From: CAVWUA01 sp963758025
Lineage (GTDB): Bacteria; Planctomycetota; Planctomycetia; Isosphaerales; Isosphaeraceae
Direction: 5' to 3'
NCBI GenBank assembly: GCA_963758025.1
Contig: CAVWUA010000020.1
Location: 62,001 to 126,000, forward strand
DNA: 64,000 nt
Shown: piece after piece, positions 9,269 to 17,580 of the stretch
How positions within the stretch are numbered: position 1 is the stretch's first letter
How the letters are laid out: every line of letters starts with the position of its first letter
The notes under the pieces: model-generated
Databases searched by the model: none
What the model was told of the DNA's origin: nothing
The model's input: the letters and a program-made list of their open reading frames with translations, nothing else
Translations under genes and position numbers: made by a program

Positions 9269-9574
9269 ATGGCTGGGGTGATGTCGCGGGAAATCGATCC
9301 GGGCGGGGTCGCGGCGGTGACCGCTGACGGGCCGGTCTATCGGTTGAGCGTTACCCAGTATCACCAGATGGCCCGCGCGGGGATCTTGACCGAAGAGGAG
9401 CCGTTCACCGCGTCCAACAAGAGCGAGGCGGAACCCGACCTGATGATCGTCCGGGGAGAGCGCAACGACTACCCCGACGAGCCACCCCGGGCGGACGCCT
9501 TACCCTTGATGCTCGCCGGTCAGGAGATCGCCCGGCTGGCCGTGCGGGATCTGCTGCCGAGGGGTTTGGCGTGA
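9269..9574 (+). pseudogene. Uma2-family (DUF820) nuclease-like remnant with internal deletion
   Basis: About 101 residues against a usual 180-200. The start MAGVMSREIDPGG and the head VYRLSVTQYHQMARAGILTE are typical of Uma2/DUF820 proteins (restriction-endonuclease-like fold). It then jumps through FTASNKSEAEPDLMIVRG to the C-terminal motif LAGQEIARLAVRDLLP. The middle part, normally carrying much of the PD-(D/E)xK core, is missing without loss of frame. This looks like a deletion derivative rather than a working protein. The start is uncertain among codons at 9266, 9269 and 9281. Confidence 0.6.
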
Positions 9575-9665
9575 CCGGGAACCGGGCAAAGCGAACGATA
9601 CGATCGGTCCGAACGTAGTAGATGGGGAAGGGGAACGTGTTGTCGCGCAGGATGGGAATCGCCGC

Positions 9666-11999
9666 ATGTCGAATCGCCGCAAGGAACATCTCGATGCCCT
9701 GGAACGCCGCCTGACCGGTCCGAGGCGGATCGCGCTGTTCGGTCACCGGGCGGTGGGCAAGACGACGCTCCTGGCGATGTTCTACCGAGAGGCCTCCACC
9801 GGCCGGGTGCCGGGCCTGCGCCTGGCGGCCACGCGGCCGTCGAGCGCCGAGTATCTGGCCGAGAAGATCGGGCAGATCGAGGCGGGCGATCCCCCGGCGG
9901 GCACCCTGGCCGAGACCGAGCTGCACCTGCGGCTCTATCGCGGCCCCGCGCGGTTCGACCTGATCGTCAAGGATTACCAGGGGGAGCACGTCAGCCTCGG
10001 CTCCGATGCGCCGATCCGCGAGTTCTTCGCCGATTGCGACGCGGTGCTCCTCTGCCTCGACCCGGAAGGCTCGGCGGCCCCTTCGGAGCGTCGGCGCCGG
10101 CAGCAGGAGATCGAGGAACTGCTGGAGCGCTACATCGAGACGTCGGACGACGGTACGGCGGGGCGTCCCGTGGCCTTGCTGGTCACGAAGTACGACCGCG
10201 TGCTCGCGCGCGGCGGCCCGGCCCCGCAGGATGTCGAGCGGCTGGTCGAGTCGCGCTACGGCATGACCCGGCACGCCCTGGCGCACCACGCGCCTCGCGG
10301 GGCGATCTTCGCCGTCAGCGCGTATGGCCGGGGGGCCTTGGACGACCGTCCGCCCGCCGAGCTGCACCCCCTGGGCCTGGAAGGGCCGCTCGGCTGGCTG
10401 GCCGAGCAGCTCGAAGCCGGCGACCGCGAGCAACTGGAATGGCTCTGGGACCTCGCCCCGGACGACCTGCCGAGGCTCGCGCGGTGCGTCAAGGCGTACG
10501 AGCGGCGCTACCCGCAATCGGACCACGCCATCACGTTCCGCCGTCGTTTGAACGCCCTGCGCCGCAAGCACCTGCGGCGACGGCTGGCGAGCGCCGTGGT
10601 ACTTGGCGGGCTGCTCGTCGGTGGCCTGGCGCTGTACGACGTCTGGGGCTACCGCAATGCCCTGGCGTTCGAGCGGGGGGACAACCCCGCCCCGGCTGTC
10701 CAGCAGCGCTGGCATGAGTTCCTGACGTGGCACCCGTCGCAAGTCCTCTTCTGGCCAGGCCAGGCGCGGCAGGCGCGGCACAAACTGTCGGAGTGGAAGG
10801 TCAAGGCCGCCGCGCACCGCGTGGAGGTCGGCACCGCCGGGCCGGACCTGCCCGCCGAGTTGACGAGGCTCAAGGAGGAGGCCCCGCCCGAGCTGGTGGC
10901 CGACATCCGGCAGGTCGAGCAGGCCCGCCAGAAGCAGCAGCACGACGAGCGCTGGAAGACCCTGCAGATGGCCGAGGTCCTCGCCGGAGATCGTCCCGAG
11001 GCCCAGATCGCCGACCTGCGCGCGTTCCTTCAGGAGTATCCCGAGACCCCGCACAAGGCTGAGGTTTCCCGGATGCTCGCCTCGCTCGATACCCAGGTTC
11101 ACGAGCGGCGCGACCGGCTGGAGCATCAGGACATCGAGGCCCTGGCCCGCGCGGCCGAGCTGCCCGATGCCGACCTCCCTTTGCTGATCGAGCAGGCGCA
11201 CGACTTCCTCAAGTCGCACCCGGAGAGCCGCTGGCGTGGGGATGTGGACAGCTTGATCCGCGACCTGGCCCACCGGATCGACGAGGCGGACATCGAGAAA
11301 GCCCGGCAGTACTCGCGGCAGTATCCCAACGCCAACTTCGCGACGAGGATCAAGAAGTATCAGGACTACCTCGACGCCCACGCCCGGACCGGCGGGGCGT
11401 TCATCAGCGAGGCGATGGAGGCGATCACGCAGATCGAGCGCGCGCGCGACACGTACACGTATCGCCAGGCGTATGACCACTACGTCGCCCACCCGAACGA
11501 CGTGGCGACGGTGGCTGGCCGGCTCCGCTCGTACCTGACGGCCAACCCCGACGGCCGCTTCGCCAAGGCGGCCCGTGACTATCTCGCGTGGTGGGATTCC
11601 GTCACCACGCCAAGTGAGTATCACGTCACTCTGAAGCGCGGGGCGGTCGAGGAGGAGGTCGGCAAGTACCTGGCCGGTGGGGCGCCGAACCTGGGCGTGG
11701 AGCTGTGGGTCGCGGGGAACAAGTACGGCCCGTCCCCCGCGGTGCCGAACTCGCACAAGCCGAACTGGAACTACACGTTCCGGCCGATCAAGTGGAAATA
11801 CGGCGATCCGGTCATCATCCGCATCCGCGATTTCGACTGGTCCACCTCCGGCACGCCGATCTTCCGCCTGAACAGCCCGAAGGACGACCCGCTGGCCATG
11901 CGGTATCTCTCCGGCGTGATCAAGCCCTCCAAGGGCGGGCAGACGTTCCTGGAGTTCTCCTCGGACTTCCAGATGCCCACGCTGCCGAAGCCGGAATGA
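9666..11999 (+). CDS. Membrane-anchored TRAFAC-like GTPase, partner of GAP1-type protein
   Basis: 777 residues, intact. The N-terminal GTPase domain has a P-loop GHRAVGKTT (residues 26-34), a DYQG G3-type motif (103-106) and TKYD as the G4 base-specificity motif (174-177). Basic residues precede one transmembrane helix (about 309-325, ASAVVLGGLLVGGLALYDVW). The long region after the membrane is charged and helical, with repeat-like segments. The final 130 residues are beta-rich (NWNYTFRPIKWKYGDPVIIR, IRDFDWSTSG) and resemble a C2-type sandwich. It would sit on the inner membrane with the GTPase domain in the cytoplasm. The next gene encodes a GAP1-N-like protein, the known companion of such GTPases in predicted NTP-dependent conflict systems. 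Exact function is unknown; the C2-like call is inference. Confidence 0.72.
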   Translation: MSNRRKEHLDALERRLTGPRRIALFGHRAVGKTTLLAMFYREASTGRVPGLRLAATRPSSAEYLAEKIGQIEAGDPPAGTLAETELHLRLYRGPARFDLIVKDYQGEHVSLGSDAPIREFFADCDAVLLCLDPEGSAAPSERRRRQQEIEELLERYIETSDDGTAGRPVALLVTKYDRVLARGGPAPQDVERLVESRYGMTRHALAHHAPRGAIFAVSAYGRGALDDRPPAELHPLGLEGPLGWLAEQLEAGDREQLEWLWDLAPDDLPRLARCVKAYERRYPQSDHAITFRRRLNALRRKHLRRRLASAVVLGGLLVGGLALYDVWGYRNALAFERGDNPAPAVQQRWHEFLTWHPSQVLFWPGQARQARHKLSEWKVKAAAHRVEVGTAGPDLPAELTRLKEEAPPELVADIRQVEQARQKQQHDERWKTLQMAEVLAGDRPEAQIADLRAFLQEYPETPHKAEVSRMLASLDTQVHERRDRLEHQDIEALARAAELPDADLPLLIEQAHDFLKSHPESRWRGDVDSLIRDLAHRIDEADIEKARQYSRQYPNANFATRIKKYQDYLDAHARTGGAFISEAMEAITQIERARDTYTYRQAYDHYVAHPNDVATVAGRLRSYLTANPDGRFAKAARDYLAWWDSVTTPSEYHVTLKRGAVEEEVGKYLAGGAPNLGVELWVAGNKYGPSPAVPNSHKPNWNYTFRPIKWKYGDPVIIRIRDFDWSTSGTPIFRLNSPKDDPLAMRYLSGVIKPSKGGQTFLEFSSDFQMPTLPKPE

Positions 12000-12078
12000 G
12001 GGAGGGTGGCCGTTCGATTATATATGATTTTTATGGATTATCTATGATAGATAACGGGTGATGTTTTATTAATTAAAT

Positions 12079-12093
12079 CGCCCCGAAGGGGCG
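12079..12093. other. Short GC hairpin between GTPase and GAP1 genes
   Basis: CGCCCC-GAA-GGGGCG (6-bp stem) inside an otherwise AT-rich stretch (12015-12080). It lies 79 bp after the GTPase stop. It could weaken read-through or shape the 5' leader of the next gene. Confidence 0.35.
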
Positions 12094-12161
12094 TCGTGCT
12101 CACTCCGACATCCACCAGACATAATCCTTCACTCCCCATCACCCCTTCCACTCCCGCTCTC

Positions 12162-13553
12162 ATGACGCACGTCCGCTACGAGCAAGCCGTTTACGGCAGT
12201 TTCCCGTTCTGGGATCGGGGCTACGACGTGCTGGCCCGTTCGCCGGGGTGTTCCGACGCGTGGCTGGCGGACTTCCGCCGGGCTTGCCAGCATTATGGTG
12301 AGCCTCCCCGAGGGGCGACCGGGACCGGGGCGCTGTTCGCCTTGCGGCTGCCAAGCGGCCCCTGGGCGATCGTCGGCGTCTGCCCGCAAGGAGCCGACGA
12401 CCGAGGCCGCCCCGGCGCTCTGGCGTTCCACGGCCTGCTGCTGCCCCCCCGCGAGTTCCGCAAGGTCGGCTTCAATCCCTTCCGCCTGGAACCCGCCCTG
12501 TGTCGGGACTGGGGGCCGGAAACCCGCACCCTGGCCGCCGGATCGCTGGCCGTCGCCCCCGAGGAGGTTGTCCCCGCGGACGATCCCAAGGTCCGCTGGA
12601 TTGCCGGGACCCTGGCCCACGGGCGGCGGATTGCCCTGGAGTCGGCCGAGCCGGTCGGCGACCTGGCCCGACGGGTCTGGCAAAGCCTGCCGCCGGGGCG
12701 GCGGCGGCGACTCTCGGTCGCCACGCTGGCCTTCGGCAACGAGAACCGGTTCGACCTGCTGGCCCTCCCTCGGATGGCCGGCGTGGCCCTGGACCCCTCG
12801 TATGTCACGGAGATGCCGCCGGAATCTTCCCTTCCCGTAACCTCCCCCATTCGGTTCTGGACGCCGCGACGACTCGGCTATGCGGTGCTGGCGGTGCTCC
12901 TTCTGCCACTGCTGGTGCTGGGCCTGGTCCAGGCGTTGCCGGGCCAGGACGCCGCGCCTCGGTTGCCATCGACGATCGCCAACCGGGAGACCATCCCGAG
13001 GCCCGCGCTGGAGGTTCCGCCCCGGCGCATCGACACGAGCTATCCATCCCCGGCCTCGTACCGCGACCTGCCGCCGCTGGACCCGAGCGAGCGTTCCCGC
13101 GTGACCAACGGCCTGCGCGACCTGGCCGAGCGGTTCGGCGTGGCGGGGCTGGACCGGACAGATGATTCCGACCCGACCGCCTTGATGGTCCTCGTCGCCG
13201 ACGGCCTGCGCTATCAAGGCCCCTGGCTCTCGGCCGAGGAGCGGGCTCGCCTTCCGCGCGACCCGGACCCGAGCCGCATCCGGGCTTTGGCCTGGGACGA
13301 ACACCTGCGGCACTTCGCCCCCGACCGCCCCCTGCCCCGCGACTTCGCCCGGGGGCCGCTCCGCTGGCAGCTCGACACGCTGGCGTGGTCGTTCCGCCTG
13401 CCCCCCGACCCGCGCCGGTCGGCCGCCGAGGTTCCGTTCGCCCTGGCCGACGCCCTGGCCGTCGAGCGCCCGGTGCGTCCCAGCCCCCTGGCCGTGCGCT
13501 ATCCGGCCCTGGAGAGCTACGCCCGGTTCCTCGGCCGGCTGCCGAGGCGCTGA
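12162..13553 (+). CDS. GTPase-associated protein 1 (GAP1-N-like), single-pass membrane protein
   Basis: 463 residues from the ATG at 12162. The first 30 residues, MTHVRYEQAVYGSFPFWDRG followed by YDVLARSPGC, match the head of the GAP1-N domain found next to GTPases. This is followed by a LRLPSGPWAIVGV strand and ALAFHGLLLPP, also typical of that domain. One transmembrane helix follows at about 237-258 (LGYAVLAVLLLPLLVLGLVQ), then a proline-rich linker and a helical C-terminal domain of about 180 residues. It lies 162 bp after the GTPase gene on the same strand. Both proteins have a cytoplasmic-type N-terminal domain and one membrane span, so a membrane complex is plausible. No obvious Shine-Dalgarno is seen; an upstream GTG at 12096 is a less likely start. 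Confidence 0.7.
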   Translation: MTHVRYEQAVYGSFPFWDRGYDVLARSPGCSDAWLADFRRACQHYGEPPRGATGTGALFALRLPSGPWAIVGVCPQGADDRGRPGALAFHGLLLPPREFRKVGFNPFRLEPALCRDWGPETRTLAAGSLAVAPEEVVPADDPKVRWIAGTLAHGRRIALESAEPVGDLARRVWQSLPPGRRRRLSVATLAFGNENRFDLLALPRMAGVALDPSYVTEMPPESSLPVTSPIRFWTPRRLGYAVLAVLLLPLLVLGLVQALPGQDAAPRLPSTIANRETIPRPALEVPPRRIDTSYPSPASYRDLPPLDPSERSRVTNGLRDLAERFGVAGLDRTDDSDPTALMVLVADGLRYQGPWLSAEERARLPRDPDPSRIRALAWDEHLRHFAPDRPLPRDFARGPLRWQLDTLAWSFRLPPDPRRSAAEVPFALADALAVERPVRPSPLAVRYPALESYARFLGRLPRR

Positions 13554-13634
13554 GAGCCGGACCTTCGGGAATCGCGGCTTCGCGCGGTACTCCGTTGATG
13601 CAGCGGGATTCCCGTCGTATTACAATGAGAGATT

Positions 13635-14195
13635 ATGACGCTCATACCACGACTCGCTGTCGTCACATCGGTTCTCGCCTTGTCGCTCCTCACCCTCGCC
13701 GGGTGCGGCGGAGGTGAGGATGTGACGACCCGCTCGCTCCGCGAGGCCCGGCAACTCTGGAACCGGGCGAACATCCAGGACTACAACCTGGAATGGACCG
13801 TCAGCGGCCCCCGGCAAGGGCACTACCTGGTGTACGTCCGGGGCGGACGGGTCGAGGCCGTGCAGTCGATCCTGCCCGATGGCCGGACAATCGAGGCCCA
13901 TCCGGGGGACCCACGCTATTACAGCGTCGATGGCCTCTTTCGCACCATCGAGGAGGAGCTGGACCAGGCGGAGGACCCGCATCCGTTCGGCCAGCCGGAG
14001 GGGGCCGACGTGCTGCTCAAGTTCACAACCGACCCGAAGCTCGGCTATCCCCGGAACTATCAGCGCGACGTGCTCGGCTCGCGGCAGTCGCTGAGCATCG
14101 ACGTGAAGTCCCTCGACACGAACCCGCCCCCGGCTATTCCCCCCCTGCACCCCGCCCCAACCGGATCGACCAGGACCCCTTCCCGCAGTTCTTGA
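13635..14195 (+). CDS. DUF6174-like lipoprotein
   Basis: 186 residues. The signal peptide ends in the lipobox LTLAGC, so the protein is expected to be lipid-anchored at an envelope membrane. The mature part starts with a helix and then ARQLWNRANIQDYNLEWTVS, GHYLVYVRGGRVEAVQSILP and DGLFRTIEEELDQAED. This matches the pattern of DUF6174 proteins (Y-x-v-V-r-g-G strand followed by a TI(F)..I helix). The C-terminus is Pro/Ser-rich. Function is unknown. It follows the GAP1 gene by 81 bp on the same strand and could be co-transcribed. Confidence 0.68.
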   Translation: MTLIPRLAVVTSVLALSLLTLAGCGGGEDVTTRSLREARQLWNRANIQDYNLEWTVSGPRQGHYLVYVRGGRVEAVQSILPDGRTIEAHPGDPRYYSVDGLFRTIEEELDQAEDPHPFGQPEGADVLLKFTTDPKLGYPRNYQRDVLGSRQSLSIDVKSLDTNPPPAIPPLHPAPTGSTRTPSRSS

Positions 14196-14422
14196 ATCCG
14201 GCAGGGAGTCGGCAGGATGGATCATGGATGATCGTGAATTGAAGGCAGATGACCGATCCGCCATCGATCCGCCCCGCTCGGCCGGTCGTCACGCGCGGGT
14301 CGTGTGTCACACGCCTCCGTGTTATACAGTGTATGTAGTATCAACGCGGGCCGCTCGCGGACGATCCGCCCAGAGAGGCGGCCCGGTTGTTCCCTCAATC
14401 GACCGACGGAAGACCTGCCCCC

Positions 14423-15196
14423 GTGGATGAAACCAAAGAGCAAGGCCGCCAGTGGAGTCGCCACGCGGCGCAGTATGACGACGTGTTTCTCGACCCGTTC
14501 CGCCCGGGAGTCGAGAACCCGATCCTGCCGGCCCTGAAGGCCGTGCCTCGGCCCAGGTCGAAGGCGGTGATCGACCTCGGCTGCGGCACCGGTCCGCTCC
14601 TGCCGCACCTGGTCGGGCGGTTCGACGCGGTCACGGCCCTGGACTTCGCCCCCGGCATGATCGCCCGGTCGAAGGAGCGGCTCGGTCCGGACGCCGAGCA
14701 GGTCACGTTCCTCAAGCGGGCGATGCACGAGCTGGACGACCTGCAAGGGCGGTTCGACGTGGCCGTGGCGGTCAACTCGATCGTCATGCCCGACGTCCGC
14801 CTGATCGACCGGACGCTCCGGGCGGTCCACGCCTGCTTGAAGCCCGGCGGGCTGTTCCTTGGCCTGGTTCCGGCCATCGACGCGATCCACTACCACACGA
14901 TGCTCCTGATGGATCGTACCCTCGACCAGGGCAAGGAGCCGGAGGAAGCCGAGCGTTACGCCGCTTTCCACGCCGAGCACTCATTTTACGACTTCGCCTT
15001 TGGACGCTTCGCCTTCCAGGGGCTCCGGCAGAAGTTCTGGCAGCCGTTCGAGCTGGAATACCGCCTGCGCAAGGCCGGGTTCACCACCGTCGAGCTGAGC
15101 AAGGCACTCTACCCCTGGGACGACACCATCACCGGCGGCCCGGAGTACGCCGACCAGCCCCGGAGCTGGGACTGGGCGTTTGAAGCCCGTCCCTGA
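14423..15196 (+). CDS. Class I SAM-dependent methyltransferase
   Basis: About 257 residues. Motif I VIDLGCGTGPLLPHL, the acidic post-I position TALDFAPGM, motif II FDVAVAVNSIVMPD and motif III LKPGGLFLGLVP give a clear Rossmann-type methyltransferase. The substrate is unknown. The C-terminal third (QPFELEYRLRKAGFTTVELS) resembles small-molecule methyltransferases. The GTG at 14423 is chosen because GGAAG lies about 10 nt upstream; a TTG at 14387 is possible. Conserved hydrophobic and aromatic residues in AAFHAEHSFYDFAFGRF may form the substrate pocket. It is followed closely by a small membrane protein. Confidence 0.75.
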   Translation: MDETKEQGRQWSRHAAQYDDVFLDPFRPGVENPILPALKAVPRPRSKAVIDLGCGTGPLLPHLVGRFDAVTALDFAPGMIARSKERLGPDAEQVTFLKRAMHELDDLQGRFDVAVAVNSIVMPDVRLIDRTLRAVHACLKPGGLFLGLVPAIDAIHYHTMLLMDRTLDQGKEPEEAERYAAFHAEHSFYDFAFGRFAFQGLRQKFWQPFELEYRLRKAGFTTVELSKALYPWDDTITGGPEYADQPRSWDWAFEARP

Positions 15197-15242
15197 CGTT
15201 GACAATCTCCGCTCAGAGCCGCGGAAGAGGAGCACGGCTGAC

Positions 15243-15485
15243 ATGTCCTCCCAGAAAATGCCCCCCCGCGAAGAGGATCAATCAATCCGTGACCGGAAGC
15301 GGCAGCTCTACGGGGGCGACGAGGAGGCCCTCGCGCCGTCCGAACTCGGCGGACGCAAGACGTTCGCCGATTACGTTCATGAGACCCCCGCCGCCCCGCT
15401 TTCCAACGGCGTCAAGGCGATCCTCTGGGTCACCGGGGTGATCGTCGTCCTGCTCCTGGCCGTCGCCCTGCTCCGCGCCGGGTAG
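15243..15485 (+). CDS. Small single-pass membrane protein
   Basis: 80 residues, unrecognised. The N-terminal 55 residues are charged and soluble (EEDQSIRDRKRQLYGGDEEA). One C-terminal transmembrane helix follows (KAILWVTGVIVVLLLAVALL) and only two or three residues beyond it, a tail-anchored layout. The ATG at 15243 has GAAGAGGAG about 10 nt upstream. It is 46 bp downstream of the methyltransferase and ends at a strong terminator. Confidence 0.6.
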   Translation: MSSQKMPPREEDQSIRDRKRQLYGGDEEALAPSELGGRKTFADYVHETPAAPLSNGVKAILWVTGVIVVLLLAVALLRAG

Positions 15486-15543
15486 GATCGGCGTCCGTAT
15501 TCTGCCCCCGGGTGGTCGGGGATTCGGTTCAGACACACAACAA

Positions 15544-15582
15544 ACGGGGGGAGGAGGATCTCACTGATCCTCCTCCCCCCGT
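15544..15582. terminator. Bidirectional hairpin terminator
   Basis: ACGGGGGGAGGAGGATC, loop TCACT, GATCCTCCTCCCCCCGT: a perfect 17-bp stem. It sits between the convergent small membrane gene (stop 15485) and the sigma-factor gene (stop 15615). Confidence 0.8.
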
Positions 15583-15614
15583 ATTGCGCGGTTCGAATCG
15601 GGGACGCGTCCGGC

Positions 15615-16391
15615 TCAGCCGCCGAACTCGGGGCGGCGGGTGGAAAGCTGCGACTGAAGGCGCTGGATGATCGAGGAGTGCATCTGCGAGACCCGCGACT
15701 CGCTCAGGTCGAGCGTCGCGCCGATCTCCTTCATGGTCAGCTCTTCATAGTAGTAGAGGATAATAATAAGGCGTTCGTTGCGGTTGAGGCCCTTGGTCAC
15801 CATGCGCATGAGGTCCTTGCGCTGGAGCCGACGGGTGGGGTCCTCCCCCTTCTTGTCTTCGAGGATGTCGATCTCGCGGACATCCTTGTAGCTGTCGGTT
15901 TCGTACCACTTCTTGTTGAGCGAGATGAGGCCGACGGCGTTGGCGTCCATGGCCATCTTCTCGTACTCTTCCATGGGCAGGCCGAGCCTCTCGGCGAGCT
16001 CCGTGTCCGTGGGCGGGCGGCCGTGCTGGGCTTCGAGCGCCTTGCGGGCCTCCTCCAGCTTGCTGTGCTTGGAGCGGACCAGGCGAGGGACCCAGTCCAT
16101 CGTCCGCAGCTCGTCGAGCATCGCGCCCCGGATTCGGGGGACGCAGTAGGTCTCGAACTTCACGCCCCGGCTCAGGTCAAAGGCGTCGATGGCGTCCATC
16201 AGGCCGAAGACGCCGGCCGAGATCAGGTCGTCGAGATCGACCCCCTCGGGCAGGCGCTGCCAGATCCGCTCGGCGTTGTACTTGACCAGGGGCAGGTAGC
16301 GCTCGACGAGCCGATTGCGCAAGGGCGTGGTGGGGTGTTCCTTGAACTCTCGCCAGAGTTCCGTCACGTCCACGTCCAGCTTGGTTGGCAT
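15615..16391 (-). CDS. fliA: FliA/WhiG-family sigma factor
   Basis: 258-residue sigma70-class factor of the FliA (sigma28)/WhiG group. Region 2 reads LVERYLPLVKYNAERIWQRL then DLISAGVFGLMDAIDAFDLS and FETYCVPRIRGAMLDELRTM with DWVPR, which is the hallmark of the group. Region 3 (GRPPTDTELAERLGLP) and region 4 with the helix-turn-helix EELTMKEIGATLDLSESRVS are intact. The ATG at 16391 is preferred because GGAGGT lies 4-5 nt upstream; an in-frame ATG at 16403 also exists. It is downstream of the flhG-like gene on the same strand, the arrangement seen in flagellar or polarity clusters, although no flagellar structural gene is in the window. Confidence 0.85.
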   Translation of the reverse strand: MPTKLDVDVTELWREFKEHPTTPLRNRLVERYLPLVKYNAERIWQRLPEGVDLDDLISAGVFGLMDAIDAFDLSRGVKFETYCVPRIRGAMLDELRTMDWVPRLVRSKHSKLEEARKALEAQHGRPPTDTELAERLGLPMEEYEKMAMDANAVGLISLNKKWYETDSYKDVREIDILEDKKGEDPTRRLQRKDLMRMVTKGLNRNERLIIILYYYEELTMKEIGATLDLSESRVSQMHSSIIQRLQSQLSTRRPEFGG

Positions 16392-16665
16392 CCTGACCTC
16401 CATGTCGGCAGCGGTTGAGGCCGGCCCCTTCCATGGGTCCGGGGTCATTGCCACAGGGCGACCACACGGGCGGCCGCGTTGGGCGATGGGTCCGAAGTCC
16501 GTCGGGCAGGCCGGTCGAGCCAGAGTCGCTCAACCCGTAGCTTGCCGAGGCCTTCCCTCACTCTCGCGGTCCAAGGAACATCGCGTTCACGTTTAGTATC
16601 GGACAACCGGCAGAACCGGCTTGAGTCTTACAATCGAACCGAGCAACAAGGCGTGGTTCACTCGC

Positions 16666-17580
16666 TCAGCGAGCGACCTTCCCCAGGGCCCAGCGGGCCG
16701 CCAGGGCGTGGAAGAATCCGGGGCGTCGCGGCCGAGGGCGACGCTCCTCGATCAACGTCCTTGCCAGCCGCCGCACCCCCTTGGTCGCCGTCGCGCTGGG
16801 ATAGGCGACGACGAAGGGCCGCCGGCGCCGCACGGCCAGGGGGACGTGCGGATCGTGCCGGACGTATCCCAGCGGGGTGACGACCATCCCGAGGAACTGG
16901 CGGCTCGATGCGCTGATCCGGGCCAGGCAGTCGGACGCCTCCGAGGGGGAGCCGGCCTGGTTGACCACCACCCGCAGCCCCGGCGCTCCGGCCGAGCGCC
17001 GGAACCGGCCGATGGCCGCGTGGGCGTCGGCCACCGAGGGAGGCTCGGGCGTCGTCACGATCACCACCTGATCGGCGGCCGCCGCCAGCGTGGTGATCCC
17101 CGGGTTCAGGCCGCTGCCGGCATCGACCAGGAGGAAGTCGCAATCCGCCTCCAGTTCAGCCAGCTCGGCGGCCAGCCGCGCGGGGCCGTCGCCGAGAGCC
17201 TCCCCCAGAGGCCGCATGCCGTGCGCCCCGGCCAGGACCCGAATCTCCCCCGGCCCTGGCACGATGGCGTCGGTCAGCGGGCGTTCCCCCGTCAAGACGT
17301 CCCCCAGGTCGCACGGCGGAGCCAGGCCGCAGAGCAGGTCGATGTTCGCCAGGCCGAGGTCGGCATCGACGAGCAAGACCCGCTGACCGTACTCCCCCAG
17401 CGCGATCGCCAGGTTCAAGGCGAGGTTCGACGTGCCCACGCCCCCCTTGCCGCTGGTGAAGACCAAAGACCGCGCGGTGGCCGTCGGCAACGGCTCGAGG
17501 ATAGGGGGCGGCTCGGCCAGGGCGGTTGGACCGGCATGTGACCGGACCAACTGTCGCAAAGCGTCGGCTTGGTCGGACAT
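16666..17580 (-). CDS. flhG: FlhG/MinD-like P-loop ATPase with altered Walker A
   Basis: 304-residue SIMIBI ATPase of the MinD/FlhG group, which controls flagellar number or polar placement with FlhF and sigma factors. Seen: FTSGKGGVGTSNLALNLAIA (deviant Walker A), LLVDADLGLANIDLLCGL (A') and DFLLVDAGSGL (Walker B/switch II). The signature GKGGVG lysine is kept, but the P-loop lysine before Ser is Thr (GVGTS instead of GVGKS). ATP may still bind, and hydrolysis could be changed. The start MSDQADALRQLV at 17580 is preferred over the earlier in-frame codon. The C-terminus is basic (RRPRPRRPGFFHALAARW), suitable for membrane or ribosome contact. It is divergent from dnaN and upstream of fliA. 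Confidence 0.82.
   Translation of the reverse strand: MSDQADALRQLVRSHAGPTALAEPPPILEPLPTATARSLVFTSGKGGVGTSNLALNLAIALGEYGQRVLLVDADLGLANIDLLCGLAPPCDLGDVLTGERPLTDAIVPGPGEIRVLAGAHGMRPLGEALGDGPARLAAELAELEADCDFLLVDAGSGLNPGITTLAAAADQVVIVTTPEPPSVADAHAAIGRFRRSAGAPGLRVVVNQAGSPSEASDCLARISASSRQFLGMVVTPLGYVRHDPHVPLAVRRRRPFVVAYPSATATKGVRRLARTLIEERRPRPRRPGFFHALAARWALGKVAR

Noticed and set aside
9405..11756. A 783-codon minus-strand frame opposite the GTPase
   Set aside because: Shadow of the intact GTPase gene; no motifs.
15585..15605. GGTTCGAATC resembling a tRNA T-loop
   Set aside because: No matching T-stem, anticodon arm, D arm or acceptor stem around it; it lies beside a terminator.
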